Assembly (NCBI RefSeq): GCF_029767755.1
Contig: NZ_JARUQS010000001.1
Location: 992,001 to 1,056,000 of the forward strand
Source: Thiomicrorhabdus sp. zzn3
GTDB taxonomy: Bacteria; Pseudomonadota; Gammaproteobacteria; Thiomicrospirales; Thiomicrospiraceae
Direction: 5' to 3'
Length of the DNA: 64,000 nt
A program made the position numbers and the translations under genes. Below, piece by piece: positions 40,114 through 51,111 of the stretch (positions are counted from its first letter, which is position 1; each line of letters begins with the position of its first letter). Below the pieces are notes generated by a model. It was given only the letters and a program-made list of their open reading frames with translations. It did not search any database and was not told the origin of the DNA.

Positions 40114-40740
40114 ATGACGCTCTGGCAGTGCACCTATCTCCACGGCTTTTTAAGCAGTGGCCACAGTGTGAAGGCAAATTGGTTTGAAGACAAATTTACG
40201 GCCCTTTCCAAGGATGCACATCCGTTGGAAACCCGCTATGAGTTGCTACGTCCAACCTATCCGCAACTTCATCCGCAACTAAGCATCGATTTTCTCAGAC
40301 GCTTTCTGGATGAAACCCTGAAGCAAACAGAACAGGCCTGTCTGATCGGCTCATCGCTTGGCGGCTTTTATGCCCGTTTTCTGGCGCAAGAGTATCAGCT
40401 GCCTTATATCCTGATTAATCCTGCGCTGGACCCGGTTAGATTGCTGTCTGATTTTCAGGGCGAATACACCAACCCCAATACCGGTGAGACGCTGAATGTC
40501 GATATGAGCTACGCAAATGATTTAAAACGACTCTATATCGAGAGTGGTGAAACCGCACCCGGCTTATTGCTACTGGATCGCGGGGACGAAGTCATCTCTT
40601 ACGAAGAGACATTGACACGGTTTAACACCGATGAGAATCATCCGGTTCGTCTGTTTGACGGTGGGGATCATGCGTTTCAGCATCTTGACCAGGCCTGGTC
40701 AGACATTGAGGGGTTTCTGCATCAGCACAGAAAAGATTAA
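40114..40740 (+). CDS. yqiA: YqiA-type alpha/beta hydrolase (esterase)
   Basis: A 208-residue compact alpha/beta hydrolase of the YqiA/YcfP group. YLHGFLSSGHSVKA is at the N terminus, the nucleophile elbow is GSSLGGFYA, and the acid and base are probably the Asp in LLDRGDEVISYE and the His in DGGDHAFQH. The physiological substrate is unknown. Two CAGGCCTG palindromes encode EQAC (40333) and DQAW (40690). Confidence 0.85.
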   Translation: MTLWQCTYLHGFLSSGHSVKANWFEDKFTALSKDAHPLETRYELLRPTYPQLHPQLSIDFLRRFLDETLKQTEQACLIGSSLGGFYARFLAQEYQLPYILINPALDPVRLLSDFQGEYTNPNTGETLNVDMSYANDLKRLYIESGETAPGLLLLDRGDEVISYEETLTRFNTDENHPVRLFDGGDHAFQHLDQAWSDIEGFLHQHRKD

Positions 40741-40776
40741 TCTCAAAAGAGAGAGCGGCAAAAGAAACAACTAAAA

Positions 40777-40802
40777 AATAGCTCTGCAAAATCTAAGCTA
40801 TT
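40777..40802 (-). terminator. Weak minus-strand terminator
   Basis: Read on the minus strand, AATAGCT and AGCTATT pair across a 12-base loop and are followed by a T run (complement of 40773-40778). It would end transcription of the small gene at 40814-41035. The stem is only seven AT-rich pairs. Confidence 0.4.
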
Positions 40803-40813
40803 GCAATGAGAGT

Positions 40814-41035
40814 TTATGCGGTCACATCCAGCAGGGTACCGATCATATCGTCATAGGTTTTAAGTGCTTTGGTCGAGGCTTGAACCTGTTTCTCAACCAG
40901 AGTATTGTCCACCAAAGCCTGCAGCTGCTCCCCGCTGTTTGGATTGGCAATTTTTTCACTGTTTTGCCCCAAGCGTTCAAACCCTTGGTTAATGCCGTAG
41001 AGGGAGGCCGAGACGGCAGAATGAGTGACATTCAT
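40814..41035 (-). CDS. Very small flagellar rod/hook C-terminal-like protein
   Basis: A 73-residue protein. The N-terminal half (SAVSASLYGINQGFERLGQNSEKIAN) and C-terminal half (LVEKQVQASTKALKTYDDMIGTLLDV) resemble the two terminal helices that pair in FlgB/FlgC/FlgE-type rod and hook proteins, with the middle missing. It could be a stand-alone axial-protein-like factor or the remnant of a larger protein. GGAAAC lies 8 bp before the ATG, which favours translation. No flagellar genes are adjacent; cheV at 11.5 kb is the only other motility gene in the window. Confidence 0.6.
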   Translation of the reverse strand: MNVTHSAVSASLYGINQGFERLGQNSEKIANPNSGEQLQALVDNTLVEKQVQASTKALKTYDDMIGTLLDVTA

Positions 41036-41111
41036 GACTTGTTTCCGTTTCCTTTACAGACCACTTCAATCTCAACAGGACTGGTCCGTTTTTTGGGGGG
41101 TCTACTTCTAA

Positions 41112-41711
41112 CTAAGGGGCTGCTTGAGCCACATCATACTCAGACTGAGTTTTCACCTGATATTCAACAAAGACGTTACCCAGCAACTCACTGCCTTCAC
41201 GATCAACTGTTATTTTCATCTTATCATCTTCCCAGATAAAGCTGGAATACGATAAGGTGCCACCCCAGCCCTTACGCATCACTTGATGCGGCTGACCGAG
41301 TTCTGCAATCAGCCCTAGCGCGACTTCTCGAGTCGAAATCGCCGTACGCCGGTTGCTGGCCTCAATGGAATAAGGGCGATACAAACGTTTCGCCGAGGTC
41401 ACTTTCCCAGCATGGTTATAACGAAACTCGACATAATAGCTGTCACGCAGCCGTGACCAGGTAAAAAACTTATCGATATTACGCTGCCGTACCGTAGACC
41501 GCGCTTGTTGAAACCCGCCAATATCCCACAGGTGCTGGCGTACTTGATTCAATCCCGCGTCAGAAAGCTTGATTCCAAGCAACTTTACCTCATTCAAATC
41601 CAGCGTTTTGCCGGGCGCAGTTTGTCCTTGGGCGTTGAGCGGCAACCACAAGATCAGTAGCCCAGAAAGCGATAACCAGAATTTCAAAAGCGCGTGTACT
41701 CGATCCATCAT
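41112..41711 (-). CDS. Uncharacterised secreted protein of about 199 residues
   Basis: I do not recognise a family. A hydrophobic N-terminal segment (LLKFWLSLSGLLILWLPLNA) looks like a signal peptide ending near NAQGQ. The mature part has an N-terminal helical piece (LSDAGLNQVRQHLWDIGG) and then beta-rich repeats (YYVEFRYNHAGKVTSAKRLY, LSYSSFIWEDDKMKITVDRE) suggestive of a periplasmic lipid- or peptide-binding fold. Two adjacent ATGs (41711, 41708) are possible starts without a clear Shine-Dalgarno. It lies between the two-domain kinase and the small flagellar-like gene, same strand. Confidence 0.65.
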   Translation of the reverse strand: MMDRVHALLKFWLSLSGLLILWLPLNAQGQTAPGKTLDLNEVKLLGIKLSDAGLNQVRQHLWDIGGFQQARSTVRQRNIDKFFTWSRLRDSYYVEFRYNHAGKVTSAKRLYRPYSIEASNRRTAISTREVALGLIAELGQPHQVMRKGWGGTLSYSSFIWEDDKMKITVDREGSELLGNVFVEYQVKTQSEYDVAQAAP

Positions 41712-41805
41712 GCGTTAAAACAACACTCAATAAAGTAAAGCCTATCGTCCGAATAAATAAGCATCACTGTGCGATCTGACTCTAGCTCCGCCAAGCGCAC
41801 CACAA

Positions 41806-43413
41806 TTATTCGTACCCATTAACTGGCTTATCGGCCACAACAGGTGATAACTTTAGAAAAGCTTGCAGTGTTTCTCGCGGAAACACCTTTCGTAACTGAT
41901 CGGCCTGAAGCGTCAAGGCCGGTTCGTTGTCAAGCGGCGCCTCCAGCCACTGCATCTGATTGCGCATCACCTCGACATCCGCGTCGGAAGGACTGTTGCC
42001 ATCCAGTAAACGCTGATGAATGGCTCGTTCAGCCGTCTCAAGGTTGGTTTCAACATAGATTAAATACGCATCGACCTTTCTGCGCTCAGCGACCTTCCAG
42101 AAGGCTTGACGGTGCTGTGCTTTCAGAAATGTTGCATCCACAATCACTGATTGACGCTGACGCAGTAGCTGCTCGGCCAAATGGCGCAGGTGTTCATAGG
42201 TTTTTCGGCTCATTTCGGATGAATAAAGCTGCTGTTTCGCATCCTCATCCACTCGTTCGGTAGGGGCGATACCAAACAGTCTTTTTCGCTCAATATCCGA
42301 ACTGATGACAATCGCATCCAGTTCATCCAAAAGCTGCTGTGCCAGGTGGCTTTTGCCGGAACCTGAAACGCCTTGAAGCAGAATCAGCTTGGGCACAGAA
42401 TCTTCATAAGCATAATTTTCAGCCTGTTGAATATAGCTTAAAGTCATTAATCTATATTTTTGATATTCCAGTGAGTTTTTATCCAACTGCTGCAATCTCA
42501 GCGCCGAAATTTTGGCACGCACCATCGAGCGGTAAACCTGATAAAAACGCAACAAATCCAGTGCCTCATACTCTGCGGTAATACTGAGGTAGTGATTCAA
42601 AATACGACGGCGCAACGCGACTCTTTGCTGATAATCGAGATCAATTAACAAAAAAGCGAGATCGCTGATGACATCAATCCAACGAAACTCGTCATTGAAT
42701 TCAATACCATCAAACAGGGTCGGAACTTCATCAATCAATGCAATATTATCCAGATGTAAGTCGCCATGACACTCACGCACATGCCCATGTTGTTTGCGCT
42801 GAGCCAAGGCCTCATAATGGGTTTCATACTGTAACCAGGTCCATTCCAAGAGTTTGCGTAATCGAGGTTGGTAGGGATGCTGACACCACTTAAACAGAGT
42901 AGGGAAGTTATCCAGCATCGGCTGCAAAATGGTTCGAGGCTCCCCAAGATGGCTCTGCTTATCGACCACAGCCGCATTCTGATGCAAATCGGCAATGCGC
43001 TCCGCCAAAAGCTGCTCTTGCCGTTGATCAATCATGTGCTCAGCCAGGTAACGCCCCAGTACCTGATTAGGGTCAAACTGGTTCATCCTCAAAAGGTAAT
43101 CCAGTGGCGATTGATCCTTGTCGGCATGAAAAGTGACTGTGCCGTCTGCAGCGCAGTAAATCGGCACAACTTCAAGATAAAGGCTCGGCGCTGTTCTCCG
43201 GTTCAAACGCAGCTCTTGCTCACAAAAGTGCCTTCTGGATTCCCGCTTTGTAAAATCTAAAAATCCGAAATCCACCGGTTTTTTGAGTTTATAGGCATAA
43301 TGCCCCGTCAAAAATACAACCGAAATATGCGTTTCTATCGTAGTAATCACTTCGACGGGGTGAGGATAGGTGTCCGGCTGACAAAGAAAGTCTATAAGCT
43401 GTTCTGTATTCAA
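41806..43413 (-). CDS. Two-domain protein: aminoglycoside-phosphotransferase-like kinase plus P-loop kinase
   Basis: The N-terminal half (about residues 1-320) is a phosphotransferase-like fold with THISVVFLTGHYAYKLKKPVD and the catalytic ECHGDLHLDNIAL and LFDGIEFND. The C-terminal half is a P-loop kinase with Walker A LLQGVSGSGKSHLAQ and VISSDIERKRLFG, as in COG0645 proteins. The combination is a known family of unknown substrate. The start is uncertain: TTG 43413 (GGA eight bases upstream) gives the family-like N terminus NTEQLIDFLCQPDTYPHP, while in-frame TTG codons at 43425, 43455 and 43464 fall in or next to the dksA terminator. Confidence 0.8.
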   Translation of the reverse strand: MNTEQLIDFLCQPDTYPHPVEVITTIETHISVVFLTGHYAYKLKKPVDFGFLDFTKRESRRHFCEQELRLNRRTAPSLYLEVVPIYCAADGTVTFHADKDQSPLDYLLRMNQFDPNQVLGRYLAEHMIDQRQEQLLAERIADLHQNAAVVDKQSHLGEPRTILQPMLDNFPTLFKWCQHPYQPRLRKLLEWTWLQYETHYEALAQRKQHGHVRECHGDLHLDNIALIDEVPTLFDGIEFNDEFRWIDVISDLAFLLIDLDYQQRVALRRRILNHYLSITAEYEALDLLRFYQVYRSMVRAKISALRLQQLDKNSLEYQKYRLMTLSYIQQAENYAYEDSVPKLILLQGVSGSGKSHLAQQLLDELDAIVISSDIERKRLFGIAPTERVDEDAKQQLYSSEMSRKTYEHLRHLAEQLLRQRQSVIVDATFLKAQHRQAFWKVAERRKVDAYLIYVETNLETAERAIHQRLLDGNSPSDADVEVMRNQMQWLEAPLDNEPALTLQADQLRKVFPRETLQAFLKLSPVVADKPVNGYE

Positions 43414-43453
43414 AACGACATCCAAAGGGGAAGGGCGGTTAAATAAACGAAAC

Positions 43454-43482
43454 AAAAAAGCCAAGTCGGATAACTTGGCTTT
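43454..43482 (-). terminator. Terminator of dksA
   Basis: On the minus strand AAAGCCAAGT and ACTTGGCTTT pair (43473-43482 with 43457-43466) around a six-base loop, followed by a T run. It lies between dksA and the downstream kinase gene. Confidence 0.78.
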
Positions 43483-43568
43483 AAAAGGTTGCGGTTTGAT
43501 GCGCTAAGGTTAAGCCATCAGCCAAACACTCACTTCATCAAATATTGAAAACAAGCGGATTATGCAAC

Positions 43569-43997
43569 TTAAGCTACGCCTTGTTTTTCGCGGATCTCTT
43601 GCTTACGCTTCATTTCAACCGTTAAGGTCGCCGTTGGACGCGCTTCCATACGCGCTAAACCAATCTCTTCGCCACTCATTTTGCAGTAACCGTATTCACC
43701 GCTTTCAATGTCACGTAATGATTTATCGATTTTGGAAATCAACTTACGCTCACGGTCTCGGGTACGCAACTCTAGAGCAAACTCTTCTTCTTGAGAAGCA
43801 CGATCATTAGGATCGGCCGGCGTTTCCGAATCCTGCTTAAGATGGCTAACCGTTGAATTAGCCTCTTCCAACAATTGCTTTTTCCATGCCAGCAGCTTGT
43901 TTTTAAAATGTTCCAACATACGTGGACTCATGTACTCTTCACCCTCTTCAGGAACATAGGCAGGGTAGTCCTCAATAAAATCAGAATGAATATCCAT
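43569..43997 (-). CDS. dksA: RNA polymerase-binding factor DksA, zinc-finger Cys-depleted
   Basis: Binds the secondary channel of RNA polymerase and with ppGpp controls stable-RNA and amino-acid promoters. The 142-residue protein has the long coiled-coil hairpin with DPNDRASQEEEFALELRTRD carrying the conserved acidic tip residues. The C-terminal finger, normally four Cys, has only one: YCKMSGEEIG has Ser at the second position, and TLTVEMK has Thr and Met at the third and fourth. This matches zinc-independent DksA2-type variants. A promoter is expected in the gap 43998-44303. Confidence 0.92.
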   Translation of the reverse strand: MDIHSDFIEDYPAYVPEEGEEYMSPRMLEHFKNKLLAWKKQLLEEANSTVSHLKQDSETPADPNDRASQEEEFALELRTRDRERKLISKIDKSLRDIESGEYGYCKMSGEEIGLARMEARPTATLTVEMKRKQEIREKQGVA

Positions 43998-44303
43998 GAT
44001 TATTCTCCTAAGACAATGGGCCTTTATTATTAATGTTATCCATTATTGTTTATTGGCCCTTAAAACAACACCGCAAACAGGCGTAGCGCCTATCAACCAT
44101 GTCAGTAAAAATTTCTTAACCGCAATTTATAGCAGTTTTCATTATGGGCAACAAGCAATTTTTTTTGATCGATCAATCATATAAATTTTTTTAATGGAAC
44201 AAGGTTGAATTTCTTGCTATTTGCCCCCATATCCATCAGAATTCCCTACTAATTTAATCAAGTAATCAAATTTAATTATAAAAGATAAAAGAGGAAACAC
44301 CCT
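43998..44303. other. 306-bp divergent gap between dksA and cbbY
   Basis: Strongly AT-rich in its right half, no gene seen. It contains a perfect 12-bp palindrome TTGATCGATCAA (44165-44176). Promoters of dksA and cbbY must lie here, but I cannot fix hexamers with confidence. Confidence 0.4.
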
Positions 44304-45065
44304 ATGGCAGAGCTAAAAGCCCTCCTGTTTGATGTTGACGGAACCCTGGCCGATACCGAGAAAGACGGCCATCGTGTCGCGTTTAATTTAGCCTTTGAAA
44401 AAGCAGGGCTTGACTGGCACTGGGATGAGGCCTTATACGGCGAACTGCTGGCTGTCACCGGCGGTAAAGAACGCATCAAATACTATTTGGATAAATTCAA
44501 TACCGATTTTGAAAAACCGGACGGTTTTGATGAGTTTGTTAAAGGTCTGCATGCGTCAAAGACCGAGTTTTACACTAAACTGTTAGCCGAAGGGGCGATT
44601 CCATTACGCCCTGGTGTAGAGCGCCTAATCAATGAGGCACGTGAAAAAGGGATGCGTATGGCCGTAGTGACCACGACTACGCCGGCTAACGTCACCGCTT
44701 TGCTCGAAAGCACTTTGGGACCCGACTCCGAGAGCTGGTTTGAAGTCATTGCCGCCGGGGATATCGTTCCAGCCAAAAAACCGGCTCCAGACATTTACCA
44801 CTGGGCGCTTGAACAGATGAACCTAAAACCGGAAGAGACCATTGCGTTCGAAGACTCGTCTAACGGCATTCTGTCTTCAACCGGCGCGAACGTGAAAACC
44901 ATCATTACCATCAATGATTACACCCAGGAAGACGACTTTTCAGCCGCCGCCCTGGTACTCGATCATCTGGGTGAAGCAGACCAGACTTTCAGCGTGATTG
45001 CCGGTAATGATCACGGTCATACCTTCCTTGATCTGGAACTGGTTGAAAAAGTTCACGCCAATTAA
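44304..45065 (+). CDS. cbbY: CbbY-type HAD phosphatase (xylulose-1,5-bisphosphate phosphatase)
   Basis: HAD-superfamily hydrolase of 253 residues. Motif I is LLFDVDGTLADTEKDGHR, motif II AVVTTTT, motif III Lys in PAKKPAPDIY and motif IV FEDSSNG. It matches CbbY, which in autotrophs removes the Rubisco misfire product and inhibitor xylulose-1,5-bisphosphate, yielding xylulose 5-phosphate. This is the best hint in the window for a Calvin cycle, although no Rubisco genes are present. AGAGGAAACA precedes the ATG. Confidence 0.88.
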   Translation: MAELKALLFDVDGTLADTEKDGHRVAFNLAFEKAGLDWHWDEALYGELLAVTGGKERIKYYLDKFNTDFEKPDGFDEFVKGLHASKTEFYTKLLAEGAIPLRPGVERLINEAREKGMRMAVVTTTTPANVTALLESTLGPDSESWFEVIAAGDIVPAKKPAPDIYHWALEQMNLKPEETIAFEDSSNGILSSTGANVKTIITINDYTQEDDFSAAALVLDHLGEADQTFSVIAGNDHGHTFLDLELVEKVHAN

Positions 45066-45106
45066 TCAATACCCAGTTAAAAGCGCACATCCACTTTTAA
45101 CCTTAT

Positions 45107-45144
45107 AAAAAGCCTTTGTATCTTTTGGATTCAAGGGCTTTTTT
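45107..45144. terminator. Terminator after cbbY
   Basis: AAAAAGCCTTTG (45107-45118) pairs with CAAGGGCTTTTTT (45132-45144), one mismatch, T run. An A run on the left side lets it serve the convergent HopJ gene too. Confidence 0.78.
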
Positions 45145-45170
45145 ATTTTCATAATGCGGTTTTAGCCTTA

Positions 45171-45521
45171 TTACGATTTTGCCGCCAAGGCGTCACGGTC
45201 AAACTGAATTCCCTGCCAGCCGTACTGCATGAAGTTGCGGATATTCTGATGATCTTCCGCCTCCGGATGCTGCAAGACATCCACAGTATAAAAATCTCCA
45301 AAAGCATTTAAAGTAGCCTGCTCTGAAAGCTGATTAAGCTTGGCAAATGCGAAAATTTTGCACGAACCGTTGTTACTGCCAGCTTCATTCACCGTGTCAC
45401 CGTTTACAAAACGGGCTGGAGAAAATTCATAATATTGATCAATTACTTGCATCACTTGATCAAAATCGACAGCACCTTGGTTTAAGGCTGTGATCAATTC
45501 AGAAACAGACATAACACTCAT
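45171..45521 (-). CDS. HopJ-domain protein
   Basis: A 116-residue protein that belongs to the HopJ family by its YYEFSPARFVNGDTVNEAG and GSCKIFAFAKLNQLSEQ stretches and FGDFYTVDVLQHPEA. The family is named after a Pseudomonas type III effector but is common in bacteria without type III secretion, so effector function should not be assumed. ATG 45521 is preceded by AAGGA at good spacing; GTG 45524 and ATG 45512 are also in frame. Confidence 0.88.
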   Translation of the reverse strand: MSVMSVSELITALNQGAVDFDQVMQVIDQYYEFSPARFVNGDTVNEAGSNNGSCKIFAFAKLNQLSEQATLNAFGDFYTVDVLQHPEAEDHQNIRNFMQYGWQGIQFDRDALAAKS

Positions 45522-45610
45522 CACTTTTCCTTCTTATATTTTGCAAAACGAAAAAACCAACCAGGCCTGTTCGGTTTAAATCAGGCCTCAAACAGTCACT
45601 ACAATAGATG

Positions 45611-45636
45611 GGCTTGATTGCAACAGCAATCAAGCC
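45611..45636 (-). other. Perfect 11-bp hairpin over the FGGY kinase stop codon
   Basis: GGCTTGATTGC (45611-45621) and GCAATCAAGCC (45626-45636) are perfectly complementary with a four-base loop. The FGGY kinase stop codon (45630-45632) lies within the stem. No T run follows on the minus strand, so it is not a classical terminator; an mRNA 3' stabiliser or processing element is possible. Confidence 0.6.
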
Positions 45637-47123
45637 ACGGATGAATTCTGAAACTCATCAACCAACCGGGTGACGCCGTATGACGCATCCAGCGAGTCCG
45701 GCTGCGCCATCTCCACACCTAAATAGAGTTGTCGCAAACTCTGCCAGGCCGGGTTTTGCGTGCCACCGCCAACCGCATAAACTCGACGTAAGCGGGGCGC
45801 ACCCAACTCTTTCAAACGTTGATAGCCCAACTGTTCGATATGACTCAACCCCTGCAACAAAGCCAGCATCAACGCCTGATTCGCCTCATCTTGATGGCCG
45901 CCAGACGGAGGGTTGCTTTGCGGCAATTTAGGCGGGAGATTTGGATCACAAACTGGAAAACGCTCCCCGCTATGCAACAGCGGATAATATTGGTCACTCA
46001 CCGGGTTTTCTATTTGGCCACTCTGAAGGCGTTCAGCCAAGGCGTTCGCGGATCGCTGCAACACCTCCAGCTCAAAATATTTCAATAACACCGCGCCGCC
46101 GGTATTAGAAGCACCGCCTACTAGCCAAAAAGAACCGAGTTTATGACTGTAAATGCCGTATTCGGGACTAAAAAGCGGGGTAGTGGAAATCAACTTAATC
46201 GCAATCGTCGAACCGAGTGATGTTACTCCATCTCCCTGCTGACTGGCGCCGGAAGCCAAGAAACCTGCCATACTATCAGTTGTGCCTGCGTGGACCCGGA
46301 TCTTGGACGATAGCCCCCAGCGCACGGCCAGTTCATTCGCCAAACCACCTAAACAACTACCAGGCCTGACCACTTTTGGCAATTCAATCTCCACGCCAGC
46401 GCGATTCGCGGCTTGCTGTAACATCTCCTCAACCCAGCCAGGCCAGTTTTGATTAACACTGTCATATCCCAGTTTGAGGGCATTGTTTTCATCCGTCGGG
46501 CAGGGGAGGACAGCGAAATTTCTGGAGCCTCCATGCATAAGCCAATGGTTAACAAAATCGATTTGATGGTAGATTTGAACCCGGCTGTTTGGCGGTTTTA
46601 TTGTTTGAAGTGTCGACCCTGTTGGCTGTTCATCTCCAGACAACTGCTTTAACATAAACAGAACTTTTGCCAAGGTGCTGCTTGGACCCTGAGCACCGCT
46701 ATAAAGGCCTTCTTGCTGCAATCGCGAATCAATTTGTTGCGCTTCGACTACGGCCTGACGATCATCGTACATCATCGCATTGGGTAAAATTGACTGACCA
46801 GAGGCGTCACACAGTAACACCGTCGAAGAGGTCGCATCCACAATAATGTGCTCTACAGATGCCCAGTCAGCATGTGCAGACAATTTGCCAACCAGAGATT
46901 CGATCGCTTCGATCCACAGGGCAGGGGATTGCACACTTTTACCGATCACCGGATCGCGTACCGGCCCCTCTAAGGAGACCTTTTTACTGGCCAACACGAC
47001 TCGCTGCGGGGCGCTTTCAGGTAACCGTCCTTCTGAAGCAGGCAAACAACAGGGGACCTTCACCAGGGTTCCGCGAACCCCACTGGTACCAACATCAATC
47101 CCTAAAATTACTTTTGCATCCAT
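45630..47123 (-). CDS. FGGY-family carbohydrate kinase, ribulokinase/xylulokinase-like
   Basis: The 497-residue protein has the N-terminal phosphate loop GIDVGTSGVRGTLV, catalytic Asp in MMYDDRQAV and in HAGTTDSMAGF, and C-terminal GGASNTGGAVLL and VGGGTQNPAW motifs. The GTSGVR and SLGSTIAIK stretches resemble the D-ribulokinase branch (cyanobacterial and plant type) more than E. coli XylB; this is a judgement by eye. It could feed D-ribulose or D-xylulose into the pentose phosphates and thus the Calvin cycle, in keeping with cbbY nearby. Confidence 0.8.
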   Translation of the reverse strand: MDAKVILGIDVGTSGVRGTLVKVPCCLPASEGRLPESAPQRVVLASKKVSLEGPVRDPVIGKSVQSPALWIEAIESLVGKLSAHADWASVEHIIVDATSSTVLLCDASGQSILPNAMMYDDRQAVVEAQQIDSRLQQEGLYSGAQGPSSTLAKVLFMLKQLSGDEQPTGSTLQTIKPPNSRVQIYHQIDFVNHWLMHGGSRNFAVLPCPTDENNALKLGYDSVNQNWPGWVEEMLQQAANRAGVEIELPKVVRPGSCLGGLANELAVRWGLSSKIRVHAGTTDSMAGFLASGASQQGDGVTSLGSTIAIKLISTTPLFSPEYGIYSHKLGSFWLVGGASNTGGAVLLKYFELEVLQRSANALAERLQSGQIENPVSDQYYPLLHSGERFPVCDPNLPPKLPQSNPPSGGHQDEANQALMLALLQGLSHIEQLGYQRLKELGAPRLRRVYAVGGGTQNPAWQSLRQLYLGVEMAQPDSLDASYGVTRLVDEFQNSSVA

Positions 47124-47459
47124 AACCGCAGCCGTTTTATTTTGAATTACTGTGATTCTTTACAGCCGCGTAGTTTAGCAAAATCTCAATAAAACCCCAC
47201 AAAACCATTCAGAACCCGATTTTTCATTAATAAATAACACGTAAATTTCACGCTCAATGACTGGAAATTTTAAACCTATAAAAGGTACAATCATTCTTAT
47301 TTTGTCAAACTCCTGCTCAAGCCTAGTTGAGCTGAAAACAGTCTGTTATAAACAAGATATACGCCGTAAAACTGATTCGGTTAAACCAACCGATAACCAT
47401 AAAAAGACAGGCACGTATATCGCAGATTGTTCTAATCAAGTGCAATTTGGAGCCGTTTC
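47124..47459. other. 336-bp divergent gap between the FGGY kinase and zipA
   Basis: AT-rich. A short open frame at 47257-47463 has no recognisable features and is probably not a gene. TATAAA and TACAAT strings could be -10 elements for zipA, but none has a convincing -35. Nothing else seen. Confidence 0.35.
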
Positions 47460-48434
47460 ATGAATGAACTACAGCAAGTCTTGCTGGTATTTGCAGTCAT
47501 CGTTATTGCCGTTCTCTATTTTTTAAGCAAAAAAAGATCCCAAGCAAAATCTAAAACGGATACTTCCAAAGCCTCTGCCGACACGCCAAAAACCGCTCAG
47601 GCAAACGGGTCTGAACCCTCAATTTCAAAACAGCATGCTTCAGAAGCGTTAAACAACCTTGGCGACGAACATCAGCCATTGTCCCCCCAAACCCAATCTC
47701 GTCTGACCATGGAGCAATCTGACCTCGCCAGCGAGGAAACATTGGAACAACCTCAAATTCCAGAAGGCCAAGCGTCCTTACCGTTCGGTGACGAGTTTGA
47801 AATCGCCAAACCAGAAGCAGCGCCGGCCACTTCAACCGTTTCTGAAGGCGACGCCATCAAAGCGCAAAATGGTCCCAAGCACCATATTTTAGAAGTCGAA
47901 GAACTGCTCACCATTGAAGAGGTCGGAATGCCGATGGATAAAGAACCGACGGTGAATTTCGGCATTCCAGAAGAAGAGAAGGGAGCCCCTCCTGGAATGA
48001 CTCAAGGCGAGAAAACCGAACCGCAAATTTTTGCGCTATTGGTGTTGAGCACAGGCGGTTCCGCTCAAGAATTCACGATGGATGCGGTCAATCAGGCGTT
48101 ATTGGGCGTCGGACTTCGCTATTCGCCTAAAAACATCTATGTCACCACCGATTCTAAAGGCAATGAAATCATTCGCGTTGCCAACATCCTTGAACCGGGC
48201 ACCTTCCCAAGTGAAAACCTGGCTTCCCACGCAACGCCGGGAATTGCACTCATATTACAACTGCCCACAACCGTGCGCGCGCCGGCAGCCATGCATGATC
48301 TGATCATGATGGCGCGTAAGGTGTCTCAGCGTTTAAATGGGCGGTTGTATAACATCGAACGCCACTTGATTAAAGAATCAGACCTTCAGGCGATGCGTGA
48401 CGCAGCGGTCGAATACGAGTCCAAACCGTTATAG
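47460..48434 (+). CDS. zipA: Cell division protein ZipA
   Basis: Anchors FtsZ to the inner membrane. The 324-residue protein shows the expected layout: N-terminal membrane helix (VLLVFAVIVIAVLYFL), a long low-complexity Ser/Thr/Glu/Pro-rich linker (about residues 25-185) and a C-terminal FtsZ-binding domain (about 190-320) with QIFALLVLSTGG, GLRYSPKNIY and VANILEPGTFP. zipA-ligA is a conserved pair in gammaproteobacteria. Confidence 0.93.
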   Translation: MNELQQVLLVFAVIVIAVLYFLSKKRSQAKSKTDTSKASADTPKTAQANGSEPSISKQHASEALNNLGDEHQPLSPQTQSRLTMEQSDLASEETLEQPQIPEGQASLPFGDEFEIAKPEAAPATSTVSEGDAIKAQNGPKHHILEVEELLTIEEVGMPMDKEPTVNFGIPEEEKGAPPGMTQGEKTEPQIFALLVLSTGGSAQEFTMDAVNQALLGVGLRYSPKNIYVTTDSKGNEIIRVANILEPGTFPSENLASHATPGIALILQLPTTVRAPAAMHDLIMMARKVSQRLNGRLYNIERHLIKESDLQAMRDAAVEYESKPL

Positions 48435-48533
48435 TCACAACAGACGCAAACCGCATAATCGTACCCGGCCTGTTGATTTCACAAGAGAGTCCGTCCTCCA
48501 AACTGTTTTTTTGCATGGACTCTATTCGGATAA

Positions 48534-51111
<2,578 letters not shown>

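Noticed and set aside
44165..44176. TTGATCGATCAA palindrome as a specific operator
   Set aside because: Built on nested GATC in an AT-rich gap; no second copy near and no known regulator consensus matched.
45171..45521. HopJ protein as evidence for type III secretion
   Set aside because: The family is common in bacteria without a type III system and no secretion genes are present.
47257..47463. 68-residue open frame upstream of zipA
   Set aside because: No Shine-Dalgarno, no recognisable domain, and AT-rich noncoding character.
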